Shown piece after piece: positions 16,250 through 26,386 of a DNA stretch of 64,000 nt; within the stretch, counting starts at the first letter, position 1, and the number at the start of each line of letters is the position of its first letter. The notes below the pieces were generated by a model. That model had not been told where the DNA came from. It worked only from the letters and a program-made list of their open reading frames with translations, and searched no databases. Both the position numbers and the translations under genes were made by a program. The DNA is from an uncultured Bellilinea sp. (GTDB taxonomy: Bacteria; Chloroflexota; Anaerolineae; Anaerolineales; Anaerolineaceae), in NCBI GenBank assembly GCA_938040735.1, contig CALHYE010000021.1, positions 1-64,000 of the forward strand, given 5' to 3'.

Positions 16250-18727
16250 ATGAAAACCGCGCATAAAACTGGTGTTTTCCAAATCTCACTTCTGATTTTG
16301 ATCGGTCTAACTCTCCTCAGCGCCTGTTCCATTGATCTTTCCTCGTGGATGGGATCTCCAACAACGCCACCCGTCCCGATGACGAACAACTCCGTAGATC
16401 TGAGTTATACCAAAGTCACTTTTCGGGCAAAACCCCCTGCGGATGCGCCAAAAGGTGAAATCACCCTCGAAATTCTCGATGAAGTTACCGGGCTGGCGAT
16501 GAATCCTCAGCGATATCCAATGATGGAAAATTCGGATGGGTCGTTTCAATCAGAATTACTTTTTCCGGTTGGTTCGGTGATAAAGTATCGTTACCTCAGA
16601 GGGGATTTCCCGTATTTCGTTGAATACAACTCTCATGGCGAACAAGTCCGCTATCGCATGGCAGCCGTAAACTATCCTTTATTCATCGAAGATACCATTG
16701 CTGGTTGGACCGATTTTCGTTTCAGTGGATTAACCGGCACAATCAAAGGACAAGTTTTTGACTCCAACACCAAATCTCCCTTCCCCAATGCTCTTGTGTG
16801 CGTTGGGGGAATTCAAACCCTAACCGCGAGTGACGGCTCTTTTATTGTGGAAAATGTCGCCGAAGGCATTCATAATTTAGTGATCTACAGCATAGATGGT
16901 GGTTTTCAAACTTTTCAACAAGGGGCAATCGTTGCCGCCAACTCAACCACTATCGCTCTTGCCCCGTTAACTCCTTCCACATTTGTCAATGTAACTTTTA
17001 TCGTCCAAACCCCGCCGACAAATCTGCAAGGATTACCAGTGAGAATGGTGGGAAATCTCTATTCTCTCGGAAATACATTTGCCGAGATAAACGGCGGATT
17101 TAGCGTTATTGCTGCCCGCGCACCTTTGCTCACCAATGTTGCCGAAAATGCATATGCCATTTCCCTGCGGTTGCCGGTCGGGTTTGATTTGCGATACAAA
17201 TACACTTTAGGAGATGGTTTTTGGAATGCGGAACACGATCAGGGTGGAGGATTTGTCCTAAGACAACTGATCGTCCCCCAAAACGACATCACTATCACTG
17301 ATCAGGTAGCCACTTGGCAATCCGGCAATGCGGGAATAATCACCTTTTTAGTTAGCGCTCCAAACAATACCCCCATCGAGGATAGCGTTTCGATCCAATT
17401 CAATCCATACATATGGACAAACCCGCTTCCAATGTGGCCTTTGGGCAACAATCAATGGCTATTTGTCCTTTACAGCCCGTTGAATATGTTTAATTCATTG
17501 CAATATCGTTACTGCAGAAATGACCAATGCGGTTACGCTGATGATCTGGCTACTGCCGGTTCATCAGCAGCCGGCTATCCGCTGGTGATCGGCAATGAAC
17601 CCCAAATTCGCCGGGATGAAGTTAAGGCTTGGTCAGGTTGGAATACTGCCCAAAAGTCAACAGAAATAATTGCTCCTGAAATTCAACCTCGCGGGAGTGG
17701 CTTCGTATGCGGTTTTGAAATTAGCCCCAATTACAACCCGACCTGGCAGCCTTATTTATTTTGGGGGATGAACAAAATTCGTATGTTAGAAGCCAATATC
17801 ACTGTCTTAACGCCTGCGTGGTCTTACATCAATACCTCAACCCCTAATTTTGAACCAATAGCCGGCATGGACTCGCTCTGGCAGGATAATCTTCAGGCTA
17901 TTCAAACCGCTCAGCAAGCCAATATGACCACCTGGCTGTATCCCTACTTGCGCAACAGCGCCCAGGTTTGGTCAGAGCCCCATCTGGATAAGATGTGGTG
18001 GGAAAACTGGTTTGAACGCTATCAAACCTTTGCAATCCATTTTGCGGATTTAGGCGCACAAACCAATACACAAGCCATCATTTTTGGGGGCGCGCAGGTT
18101 GCTCCTGCCTATCCAAACGGTCGTCTTCCAAACGGACAGGCCTCTGGTGTACCGGATTTTGCAAACGAACGCTGGCAGTTAATCTTAGATACCGTCCGTC
18201 AGCGTTATGGCGGGAAGGTGGGATGGAGCATTTCGCTGGTTGACAATAGTCCAATAATCCCCGAATGGGTTGACCAGCTGGATTTTCTATATGTTCAACT
18301 TGCTATACCACCCATGTTTTTATCCTCTTTGCCGCAAGAGGAGCGAATCAACCAAATCCAAGATTATCTGGATACGGTCTTACTCCCAATTCGCCAGTCC
18401 ACCAATAAACCGGTTATTGTGGCGGTAAATCTTCCTTCTACAACCATAGAAGATACAATTTGCTCCGATGAAAACTGCTTAGCATATGACTCGTTTTTCC
18501 CACCCATTTCCACGCCGGAAAAATTTACGCAAGATCTACAGATACAAGCCGAAATTTACGGGGTTTTTCTCGCTGCAATTAATGAACGCCCCTGGATTGA
18601 CGGGATCGTATCGCAAGGTTTTTACCCGCCCGCAGCCATACAGGATGCTTCATCTTCAGTCCACGGCAAACCAGCATCGGATATCCTCTGGTACTGGTAT
18701 ACGGAGTGGTCAGAGAGCACTCCCTAA
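16250..18727 (+). CDS. Large lipoprotein with regulatory-like repeats and glycosidase-like C-terminus
   Basis: An 825-residue exported protein. The signal ends in LLSAC (Cys at about 26), so it is a lipoprotein. Several beta-sandwich segments follow: starch-binding-like modules repeat the pattern with LRYKYTLGDGFWN-type lines (about 50-150, 245-360, 365-470) and a carboxypeptidase-regulatory-like domain is at 165-235 (TIKGQVFDSNTKSPFPNALV). Residues about 485-820 look like a TIM barrel related to glycoside hydrolases (GFEISPNYNPTWQPYLFWGM, WWENWFERYQTFAIHFADLG, LDFLYVQLAIPPM). No enzyme activity can be assigned. It starts after GAGGA. Confidence 0.75.
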   Translation: MKTAHKTGVFQISLLILIGLTLLSACSIDLSSWMGSPTTPPVPMTNNSVDLSYTKVTFRAKPPADAPKGEITLEILDEVTGLAMNPQRYPMMENSDGSFQSELLFPVGSVIKYRYLRGDFPYFVEYNSHGEQVRYRMAAVNYPLFIEDTIAGWTDFRFSGLTGTIKGQVFDSNTKSPFPNALVCVGGIQTLTASDGSFIVENVAEGIHNLVIYSIDGGFQTFQQGAIVAANSTTIALAPLTPSTFVNVTFIVQTPPTNLQGLPVRMVGNLYSLGNTFAEINGGFSVIAARAPLLTNVAENAYAISLRLPVGFDLRYKYTLGDGFWNAEHDQGGGFVLRQLIVPQNDITITDQVATWQSGNAGIITFLVSAPNNTPIEDSVSIQFNPYIWTNPLPMWPLGNNQWLFVLYSPLNMFNSLQYRYCRNDQCGYADDLATAGSSAAGYPLVIGNEPQIRRDEVKAWSGWNTAQKSTEIIAPEIQPRGSGFVCGFEISPNYNPTWQPYLFWGMNKIRMLEANITVLTPAWSYINTSTPNFEPIAGMDSLWQDNLQAIQTAQQANMTTWLYPYLRNSAQVWSEPHLDKMWWENWFERYQTFAIHFADLGAQTNTQAIIFGGAQVAPAYPNGRLPNGQASGVPDFANERWQLILDTVRQRYGGKVGWSISLVDNSPIIPEWVDQLDFLYVQLAIPPMFLSSLPQEERINQIQDYLDTVLLPIRQSTNKPVIVAVNLPSTTIEDTICSDENCLAYDSFFPPISTPEKFTQDLQIQAEIYGVFLAAINERPWIDGIVSQGFYPPAAIQDASSSVHGKPASDILWYWYTEWSESTP

Positions 18728-18756
18728 CTTTTCAACCTAAAGGAGAAATCAATTTG

Positions 18757-20358
18757 ATGCAAGCCTTTGGAATTCCATCAAATTACGGAATTGAGAACCA
18801 TGGCTTTCAAAACACAGGAAATATTTTTTGGAATTATGCATCCGCCAGCCTGATTGAAGAGGGTATCAAACGCAATGAGGTCGCCCTTTCTTGTGATGGA
18901 GCAGTGATTGCCTACACCGGAAAACATACCGGTAGGTCGCCAAATGACAAATTTATTGTGCAATATCCTCAATTAGAAGATGAAATCTGGTGGGGGAAAA
19001 TCAATCAGCCCCTTTCACCTCAATCGTTTGATCAAATTTACAAAAAGTTTCTCGCTTATTTTCAAGGGAGAGATTTATTTGTTCAAGATGTTTATGCCGG
19101 CGCGCATCCAAATTATCGCCTCACCATTCGAGTGATCACAGAGAAAGCCTGGCATAACCTCTTTACACGCAATTTATTGATTCCGATCCCCGTTTCTCAA
19201 ATTCCACACACCATTCCAGACTTTATAATCCTCCAAAGCGAGAACTTTCAAGCCGACCCCAAAAGTGATGGCGTCCGTTCCGGTACTGTGATCCTGATTG
19301 ATTTTGAACGAAAGATTGTCTTGATTGGCGGAACAGGTTACGCTGGCGAAATCAAGAAGTCCATTTTTACGATCATGAATTACCTTTTGCCGCGTCGGGG
19401 TGTACTACCCATGCACTGTTCCGCTAATGTTGGTAAAAACGGCGATGTTGCCTTGTTTTTCGGGTTGAGCGGAACCGGCAAAACCACCCTCTCCTCCGAT
19501 CCAGAGCGTCAATTAATCGGGGATGACGAACACGGCTGGTCTGAGGAAGGCATCTTCAACATCGAAGGCGGTTGTTATGCAAAGACCATCCGCCTAAGTC
19601 CCCAATACGAACCAATGATCTGGGCTGCCACCAATCGCTTTGGGGCTGTGTTGGAAAATGTAGTGTATGATCCGGTGTCCAGAGTGGTTGATTTTGAATC
19701 GGATCAGTTTACCGAAAATACGCGGGGGGCTTACCCGTTATCGTTTATCCCCAACAGTCTCAATCAGGGATATGCCGGTCATCCACAAAACATCTTCTTT
19801 CTTACCGCCGATGCCTTTGGTGTAATGCCGCCCATCGCCCGGCTCAATTACGAGCAAGCCATGTATTACTTCTTATCAGGATACACTTCCAAACTAGCCG
19901 GAACAGAAACGGGATTAGGCAGCGAACCGCAGGCAACTTTTTCTACCTGTTTCGGTGCGCCTTTCTTGCCGCTGTATCCAAACCGCTATTCCGACTTACT
20001 TGGTGAAAAAATCCTGCGACATGATGTGAGAGTCTGGCTAATTAATACCGGTTGGATAGGCGGCCCCTACGGGATAGGGAAACGAATTAATCTGCCGTAC
20101 ACCCGAGCAATGATTACCGCTGCCCTCAACCACGATTTAGATGAAGTGCCTTTCCGGCAAGAACCATTTTTTGGATTAAACATTCCTCTGTTTTGTCCGG
20201 GGGTTCCCTCAGAAGTCCTAAATCCGCAATACAACTGGAAAGACAAACAAGCCTATCAAGAATATGCCCGCAATTTGATTTTACAATTTGAAAATAATTG
20301 CACTCAATTTGCCAAAAATGTCACCAAAGAGGTGCTTGCAACCGGACCGCATCTCTGA
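18757..20358 (+). CDS. pckA: Phosphoenolpyruvate carboxykinase (ATP)
   Basis: A 533-residue ATP-type PEP carboxykinase, normal length for the family. It interconverts oxaloacetate plus ATP with phosphoenolpyruvate, CO2 and ADP in gluconeogenesis or anaplerosis. Signatures seen: the substrate-binding RSPNDKFIV region, MHCSANVG, the P-loop GLSGTGKTTLS near residue 236, and the metal-binding DDEHGWSEEGIFNIEGGCYAK. The ATG at 18757 follows AAAGGAG; an in-frame GTG at 18706 inside the preceding gene is rejected. It lies 29 bp after the lipoprotein gene, so they may share a transcript. Confidence 0.96.
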   Translation: MQAFGIPSNYGIENHGFQNTGNIFWNYASASLIEEGIKRNEVALSCDGAVIAYTGKHTGRSPNDKFIVQYPQLEDEIWWGKINQPLSPQSFDQIYKKFLAYFQGRDLFVQDVYAGAHPNYRLTIRVITEKAWHNLFTRNLLIPIPVSQIPHTIPDFIILQSENFQADPKSDGVRSGTVILIDFERKIVLIGGTGYAGEIKKSIFTIMNYLLPRRGVLPMHCSANVGKNGDVALFFGLSGTGKTTLSSDPERQLIGDDEHGWSEEGIFNIEGGCYAKTIRLSPQYEPMIWAATNRFGAVLENVVYDPVSRVVDFESDQFTENTRGAYPLSFIPNSLNQGYAGHPQNIFFLTADAFGVMPPIARLNYEQAMYYFLSGYTSKLAGTETGLGSEPQATFSTCFGAPFLPLYPNRYSDLLGEKILRHDVRVWLINTGWIGGPYGIGKRINLPYTRAMITAALNHDLDEVPFRQEPFFGLNIPLFCPGVPSEVLNPQYNWKDKQAYQEYARNLILQFENNCTQFAKNVTKEVLATGPHL

Positions 20359-20364
20359 TTTCGA

Positions 20365-21111
20365 TCAAGCGAGGTAAAACAAAATCACCGCCGCAATGAC
20401 CAAAAATGGAGCATATGGTATTGCTGTAAATGGGCGATAACGGCGGGCAAGCACACTACCCAGCAGATATAATCCGCTGAAAACCCCGCCTATCACAACC
20501 GAAAAGAACAAGCTAATCGCAATTTTGGGCCATCCTAACAACAAGCCTAAAACACCGCTGAGATTAACATCTCCAAATCCCAATGCAACTTCGTCTATTT
20601 CTTCTCCCCGTCTCTTGGACATCCACCGGTTGAAGAGAATCCCAAAATAATAGAGAATGAACATAATTCCAAAACCCGTAATACCTCCAAGCAGGGAATT
20701 CCACCAACCATTCCAGTAAATACCCATTGGAATGCTGAGCAAAATACCCGCGCCGATTACCTCGTACAATACCACTCGATACTCCACATCCATTATAAAA
20801 ACCAAAGCAAAATACAAAAAATACGGCAGGCTTAACCAAAAACCAAATCGTTCGGGGGGAAAATAGAAAATGATTGGCACAAGGATTGTTGAAAGCGCCT
20901 GAACAATTCGCGATCGAAGAACGGCTCGAGCGCCACAATGGCCGCATTTCCGCAAAAACAAAAAATTTTGCAGTGAAATTTTATTTCCGCACGATGTACA
21001 ATGAAGAGAAGTCAATCGGCGAGTTCGAGGTAAAACATCCGCCAGATAATTTAATAAGAGGCCAACCATCCACCCCAAAAGGAATAGCAAGGGAAGGATC
21101 CCGAATTTCAT
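20365..21111 (-). CDS. Prepilin peptidase (A24 family)
   Basis: A 248-residue polytopic membrane protein. The N-terminal part carries two Cys pairs (CTSCGN and CGHCG), the zinc-binding or methylase-linked motif of prepilin peptidases. The two catalytic Asp are in FIMDVEYRVV and the GxGD-like GFGDVN. It cleaves the leader of type IV pilin-like proteins at the inner face of the membrane. No pilin genes are nearby. It ends 6 bp from the convergent pckA and sits 2 bp downstream of the MFS gene. Confidence 0.9.
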   Translation of the reverse strand: MKFGILPLLFLLGWMVGLLLNYLADVLPRTRRLTSLHCTSCGNKISLQNFLFLRKCGHCGARAVLRSRIVQALSTILVPIIFYFPPERFGFWLSLPYFLYFALVFIMDVEYRVVLYEVIGAGILLSIPMGIYWNGWWNSLLGGITGFGIMFILYYFGILFNRWMSKRRGEEIDEVALGFGDVNLSGVLGLLLGWPKIAISLFFSVVIGGVFSGLYLLGSVLARRYRPFTAIPYAPFLVIAAVILFYLA

Positions 21112-21113
21112 GA

Positions 21114-22451
21114 TTAATCCTGTGTTGCAGCCGGCATAAATTTTTCTTTTCTCTCCCCTTCTAACATCAAGATTCGTTCCTTTTCTGCTCTTTGGGCTAA
21201 CTGTTGGCGTAAATCCTGAATATCACGCGGCAATAAGTAAATTGCGCCCAGGAAAAACAAAAAGCACAAAATCCATGCTCCTACACAAATAATCAGAATT
21301 GCATCCTTCAAGGAAGAATTTACGGCAATTAATCCTGCAAGCGCCGGAGCAACTGCCGAACCACCCTGCTCAATCAGGTTTTGAACTGAATTAGCCGTTG
21401 ATCTCACTTCCGGAAGGGTTACATCATAAACGGTTGAGAGGACATTCGGCGCTGCAAACGGGATGAATATCGCCGTGATCGCCATGGAAATTGTAAAAAA
21501 TAAAGTATTACTTTCAGGTATACTCAGAGAAAACCATAACAAAAGTGCGCCCGTGATAACCCCGAATGCCGAAACAATTAGACGTCCGCGCATATTACGT
21601 TTGAAAAGATAATCTCCCAATGCACCCCCGATGGGATAGCCGGCTGCCAAAAACAAAACAGCAATGACCATTGTGATCAAAACCTGATTGGAGGCGAAAC
21701 CTCTTTCCGTTTCCAGATAACGGAAAAACCAGAATGTGATCACCTGCCACGGAAAGACTCCAAAAAATCCCTGTGTAAACAACAGCAATAGGCTCTTTTT
21801 TCGGAAGAGACCCAACGCAGTTTTCCACTCAAAACGATAATGGGTATGTTGCTCAATATTTTCCAATTCGGGCTCAGCGCCGCCGCGCGGCATTTCTTTA
21901 ACTGTGGTAAAAATGACAACCGCAAGGACAATACCCAACGATCCGGTCAGGATAAAAATACCTTGCCAGTGGATCAACTGTGTGAGCGTGATGGCTAACA
22001 CCATCCCGATCATGTATCCTAAGGGGCTGGCTATTTGCAGCAGCCCGTAGACTTTACCGCGGGTTTTAGGAGGAAAATAATCGGAGATTAGAGAATACAA
22101 ACCGGGATAACTGGCATCATCAATCCCTGTGGAAGCGCGTGTAACCACAAAAACGCCAAAAGTTTTTGCCAAAGCGCTTAACCAGGTTGTCGCTCCCCAT
22201 ATCAGAGACGCTAAAGCCAGTAATTTTGATCGCGCAAACCGATCATAGAGGTAACCCCATAAAGGATAAAAAACTCCTCCAACCAAAATAGCGCCGGAAA
22301 AAACCAAACCCATTTGAGCTTCGTCAATCTGAAAATACTCCATGATCGGCGTGGTCAATGGGCCAATCAGCAATTTATCGGCCTGGTGCAAAAGCATAAA
22401 CACAAAAAACACCCCCACCACAAACCAGCGATACCGTGCAGATGGTTTCAT
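21114..22451 (-). CDS. MFS transporter
   Basis: A 445-residue major facilitator protein with about 12 membrane helices and the loop 2-3 motif GYLYDRFARSK. The N-terminal half resembles anion/organic-acid or spinster-type MFS proteins (RASTGIDDASYPGLYSLISDYF). The substrate is unknown. The ATG at 22451 has AGGAG and GAGG upstream; a longer frame reaching 22577 lacks family support. A -10 box TATACT lies on the minus strand at 22497-22492. Confidence 0.88.
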   Translation of the reverse strand: MKPSARYRWFVVGVFFVFMLLHQADKLLIGPLTTPIMEYFQIDEAQMGLVFSGAILVGGVFYPLWGYLYDRFARSKLLALASLIWGATTWLSALAKTFGVFVVTRASTGIDDASYPGLYSLISDYFPPKTRGKVYGLLQIASPLGYMIGMVLAITLTQLIHWQGIFILTGSLGIVLAVVIFTTVKEMPRGGAEPELENIEQHTHYRFEWKTALGLFRKKSLLLLFTQGFFGVFPWQVITFWFFRYLETERGFASNQVLITMVIAVLFLAAGYPIGGALGDYLFKRNMRGRLIVSAFGVITGALLLWFSLSIPESNTLFFTISMAITAIFIPFAAPNVLSTVYDVTLPEVRSTANSVQNLIEQGGSAVAPALAGLIAVNSSLKDAILIICVGAWILCFLFFLGAIYLLPRDIQDLRQQLAQRAEKERILMLEGERKEKFMPAATQD

Positions 22452-22563
22452 CCTCACTCTCCTGATTGAATCAAGATCCTCAAACAAGCAAAGTATAGCC
22501 AAAGATGGTAAAAATGAGAAACGATTTATCATCCCAAATTTTGACCATAAACGAAAAGGTATA

Positions 22564-25122
22564 ATGGATGATACCAATCGGAATTCAATTGATCACCCCA
22601 AAAAATCGGAACGCATGAAAAAGATATTAAAGTTTTGGCAAAGCGATCCAACTTTTTTATCCAATGTCAGCGCCATTCAGGTTAACCCCGCAAGCGATGG
22701 ACACTTTGTTCCATTCCCTGACAATTTTGACAAAGACCTTCTAAATGCGCTAAAACAAGACGGAATTGACGCGCTTTACTCCCATCAATCGGAGGCCATC
22801 CAGGCGATTATTCAATCCAAACACACCATCATCACAACTGGAACAGCCAGTGGAAAGTCGCTTTGCTATCTTTTGCCAATTCTAGAACGCTGCCACAACA
22901 ACGAAACCGCCACAGCGTTGCTGCTCTTCCCGACTAAAGCGCTTACACAAGACCAGTTCAAAAATTTTTTGCGCTTATCCCCATCCTCCTTAAAATCTTC
23001 CATATCAATTTACGATGGCGATACACCCTCTTCCCAACGAGCAAAAATTCGCCATACCGCCAGAATTTTACTCAGCAACCCCGACATGCTCCACACCGCG
23101 ATACTCCCCCACCACCCAAACTGGGAAAGTTTTTTTCGGGGTTTGACCTATGTTGTACTGGATGAAGTCCATCTTTATCGCGGTGTGTTTGGCTCTCACA
23201 TTGCCAACCTGATTCGCCGCTTGAAACGGATCAGCCGGTTTTATTCTGCCTCGCCGACGTTTATTCTCACTTCTGCAACGGTCGCCAATGCCAAAGAACA
23301 CGCCGAAAATTTGGTTGAAGAATCGTTTCAACTGATATCCCACAGTCAATCTCCACGCGGCCGAAAATATTTTTTACTCTACAACCCACCCATTATTCAC
23401 CAAGAACTTGGGGTGCGGCGATCAGCCTTAAGCGAAGCCGTTCGGATAGCCGGCGATTTGATGGTCAAAGGCATTCAAACCCTTTTGTTTACTCACACCC
23501 GAAAAAACGTCGAGATAGGGGTGAAATTACTGCAAAGCCAGAATCCGGATCAGGCTCAACAGGTTTTTGCTTATAGAAGCGGTTACCTGTCGGTTGAAAG
23601 GAGAAAAACAGAAGAAGCCCTGAAAACCGGTAAAGCCAGAGCCGTTGTAGCTACCAACGCTTTGGAATTGGGAGTAGACATCGGAGGGATGGAAGCGGTC
23701 ATCATCAGCGGTTATCCGGGTAGTATCGCCGCAACCCATCAGCAAGCCGGAAGAGCGGGTAGAAAACAACAAGATTCTTTAGCGGTTCTGGTTGCCTCTT
23801 CAAACCCCCTGGATCAATACATCATCAAACATCCGGAATATCTGTTTGAAAAGCCGCCCGAAGTGGCGCTGATTAATCCTAACAATCCGCTGATCTTGTA
23901 CCAGCATCTTCGTTGTGCGGTATTTGAATTACCATTCCGCCAAAACGACACCTTCGGTAACCTTTCTTGGGAAGAGATTCATCCTTACCTGCAAGTGTTA
24001 ACTTTGAATCGGGAAGTATTCGCAAGCGCAGATCGTTTTCTCTGGCGCGCAAACCAATATCCTGCTCAAAACATTTCGTTACGAAGCGCCGCTGGCGACT
24101 CCTTCCTATTGCATGTTGAAGAAGATGACCGCTTGATCACCATTGGCGAAGTTGATCAAGCCAGTGTGGATTGGATGGTCCATCCGAATGCAATTTACCT
24201 GCATCAGGGCCAAACCTTTTTTGTGGAAGCGTTGGACTTTGAAAAGAAACTGGTTCGTCTGATTCCCTTCAACGGGGATTATTACACCCAACCATTAATG
24301 GAACAAAACATCCAAATAATTTCTGAAGAGAAAAATCGTTCCGTTCCGGGTGGAGCAATTCGCGTTGGCGAAATCGAAGTTACCCGCCAGTTAACCGGTT
24401 TTAGGAAAATTTCATGGCAAACCAAAGAAATTTTAGCGACTGAAGAAATGGAACTTCCCCCGCGAACATTACGCACAGTTGGTTATTGGATTGAGATGGA
24501 CGGCCTTAGCGTCCAAAAACTTTTAGAGAATAACTTATGGAGCGGAAAGCCCAATAATTATGGGCCAAATTGGGATCAACAGAGAAAACTTGCCCGCCAA
24601 CGCGATCAATACACCTGTCAGCTTTGCGGTATGCCGGAAAAAGGCTCTAACCATCATGTTCATCACAAAATCCCCTTCCGTCAATTCACATCCTATGAAC
24701 AGGCTAACCGATTGGAAAACCTGATTACGCTCTGTCCAGCCTGTCACCAGAAAGCCGAAAATGTTGTCCGTATCCGTAGCGGCTTATCGGGGCTGCGTTA
24801 TCTCCTCTCCCAAATTGCGCCTCTCTTCGTATTGTGTGATCCCGGCGATTTAGGTTCTTACAGCGATCCTCAATCACCGATCAGTCAAGGCAACCCGATT
24901 GTAATGGTTTACGACAACTCGCCCGCCGGCATTGGCTTATCTGACATTCTTTTTGAAAAACACGAAACCATCCTCAGCAGCGCGCTTGAAGTCGTCCAAA
25001 ACTGCCCTTGCGAAGAGGGCTGCCCTTCTTGTGTGGGGGTTGGCGGCGAGAACGGAAGCGCTGGCAAGACGGAAACGCTAGCCATCCTCAAAATTCTAAA
25101 CGGCCAGCCACTTGGCTTATAA
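22564..25122 (+). CDS. mrfA: MrfA/YprA-like DEAD-box helicase with HNH insertion
   Basis: About 852 residues. Helicase core: Walker A GTASGKSLCYLLP, motif II DEVH, motif III TSATVAN, motif VI QQAGRAGRK. The C-terminal DUF1998-like part ends with four Cys (CPCEEGCPSC, about 813-822) as in MrfA. Between these lies an HNH nuclease domain (about 670-745): CQLCG, NHHVHHKIPF, ENLITLCPACHQ. MrfA of Bacillus subtilis (749 residues) works with the exonuclease MrfB in mitomycin-damage repair, and the next gene here is MrfB-like. The ATG at 22564 has AAGG but overlaps a TATAAT; the alternative is ATG 22615. Confidence 0.88.
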   Translation: MDDTNRNSIDHPKKSERMKKILKFWQSDPTFLSNVSAIQVNPASDGHFVPFPDNFDKDLLNALKQDGIDALYSHQSEAIQAIIQSKHTIITTGTASGKSLCYLLPILERCHNNETATALLLFPTKALTQDQFKNFLRLSPSSLKSSISIYDGDTPSSQRAKIRHTARILLSNPDMLHTAILPHHPNWESFFRGLTYVVLDEVHLYRGVFGSHIANLIRRLKRISRFYSASPTFILTSATVANAKEHAENLVEESFQLISHSQSPRGRKYFLLYNPPIIHQELGVRRSALSEAVRIAGDLMVKGIQTLLFTHTRKNVEIGVKLLQSQNPDQAQQVFAYRSGYLSVERRKTEEALKTGKARAVVATNALELGVDIGGMEAVIISGYPGSIAATHQQAGRAGRKQQDSLAVLVASSNPLDQYIIKHPEYLFEKPPEVALINPNNPLILYQHLRCAVFELPFRQNDTFGNLSWEEIHPYLQVLTLNREVFASADRFLWRANQYPAQNISLRSAAGDSFLLHVEEDDRLITIGEVDQASVDWMVHPNAIYLHQGQTFFVEALDFEKKLVRLIPFNGDYYTQPLMEQNIQIISEEKNRSVPGGAIRVGEIEVTRQLTGFRKISWQTKEILATEEMELPPRTLRTVGYWIEMDGLSVQKLLENNLWSGKPNNYGPNWDQQRKLARQRDQYTCQLCGMPEKGSNHHVHHKIPFRQFTSYEQANRLENLITLCPACHQKAENVVRIRSGLSGLRYLLSQIAPLFVLCDPGDLGSYSDPQSPISQGNPIVMVYDNSPAGIGLSDILFEKHETILSSALEVVQNCPCEEGCPSCVGVGGENGSAGKTETLAILKILNGQPLGL

Positions 25123-25129
25123 TAAGTTT

Positions 25130-26386
25130 ATGGATGACACTTTACTCAATCGCTTGCGTTCTTTGGGGATGCAACTGGGAAATGCTCCGCTTTCGACTAA
25201 TCCACCTCCCAAAGTCGAAAGATTGATTTCAATTGAAAAAGTGGTTAATGGAATAAATTACCCAACCTTATTTGGCGATATTTTTATTTCCGAAAAACAA
25301 TATCCGCCAGATTACAATCATGGGATCATTGATTTTTCCAGCCTGCCAGATCTTTCATCTCTCATTGCCTGGTCGCGTATCCCGATCGAATCCGAAACTT
25401 CCATTAAAGAATTTGTCTTTCTGGATACAGAAACCTCCGGACTATCGGGCGGGACTGGCACGTTCGTTTTCCTGATCGGACTGGGATACTGGAAGAATGA
25501 CCATTTTCTTCTAACTCAAATTTTCTTGCGAGACCCAAGCGAAGAGCCGGCTTTTTTGACTGCTTTGGAAGAATTTCTTACCCCTTTCAAGATTCTGGTA
25601 ACCTATAACGGCAAGTCTTTTGATGCTCCACTACTGAACAATCGTTTCATTATGAACGGCTTTCAATCACCGGTTAAGAGACTCCATCACATTGATTTAC
25701 TATCCCTCACCCGGCGGGTCTGGCGAAACCGGCTAGATGACCGCTCACTGGCTAATTTGGAACGCGAAATTCTCAACTTGGCACGCGCTGAAGAAGAAAT
25801 ACCCGGCTGGATGGTTCCCCAGATTTATTTTGAATATTTGCAAACCCAAAATTCCGCACCATTAAGAGGCGTTTTTTATCACAATGAAGTGGATATTTTA
25901 TCGCTCTCTGCGCTGTTCTTGCATTTAGCCAATTTATTGAGAGATCCTCTTGGCTCGAATAATCCACAAAGTTTAGACTTAATCGCCATCGCTCGCCTTT
26001 ACGAAGAATTGGGGGATTATACCAGTGCAATCCAGTTATACGAAGCCAGTCTGGAAATCGGCCTGCCTGCCCATTTCTTCATCCAGACCCTTTACCGTTT
26101 TGCCAATCTGCACCGCCGTACCGGTAAAATAGAAGCATCCTTGAACCTATGGCTGAAAGCAGCCGAATTTTATGAGGTGGATGCTTGCATTGAAATTGCC
26201 AAATTTTACGAACATCAACAAAAATCTTTTCAGCACGCCATCGAATGGACGGAGCTGGCGCTGACCTACCTTGACCAATCACCTTTACCTCGTTATCTCA
26301 AAAAACAAAGAAGAATAGAATTAGAACATCGCAAACAACGATTGTTTCAGAAACAAAACCGTTCTAAAAATCAGGACATTCCATGA
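25130..26386 (+). CDS. mrfB: MrfB/YprB-like exonuclease with TPR tail
   Basis: About 418 residues. An RNase H-like DEDD exonuclease domain spans about 85-270: FLDTETSGLSGGTGTF (first D and E), the middle TYNGKSFDAPLL (D), and YHNEVDILSLSALF (D near a conserved H). TPR-like helices follow (about 285-400). MrfB is the nuclease partner of MrfA. The gene begins 7 bp after the helicase stop, and the order and domains match the yprA-yprB pair. The ATG at 25130 is preferred over TTG 25112, which overlaps the helicase gene. Confidence 0.87.
   Translation: MDDTLLNRLRSLGMQLGNAPLSTNPPPKVERLISIEKVVNGINYPTLFGDIFISEKQYPPDYNHGIIDFSSLPDLSSLIAWSRIPIESETSIKEFVFLDTETSGLSGGTGTFVFLIGLGYWKNDHFLLTQIFLRDPSEEPAFLTALEEFLTPFKILVTYNGKSFDAPLLNNRFIMNGFQSPVKRLHHIDLLSLTRRVWRNRLDDRSLANLEREILNLARAEEEIPGWMVPQIYFEYLQTQNSAPLRGVFYHNEVDILSLSALFLHLANLLRDPLGSNNPQSLDLIAIARLYEELGDYTSAIQLYEASLEIGLPAHFFIQTLYRFANLHRRTGKIEASLNLWLKAAEFYEVDACIEIAKFYEHQQKSFQHAIEWTELALTYLDQSPLPRYLKKQRRIELEHRKQRLFQKQNRSKNQDIP

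Noticed and set aside
22342-22563. 74-residue N-terminal extension of the mrfA-like gene
   Set aside because: It overlaps the divergent MFS gene and promoter region and has no domain similarity.
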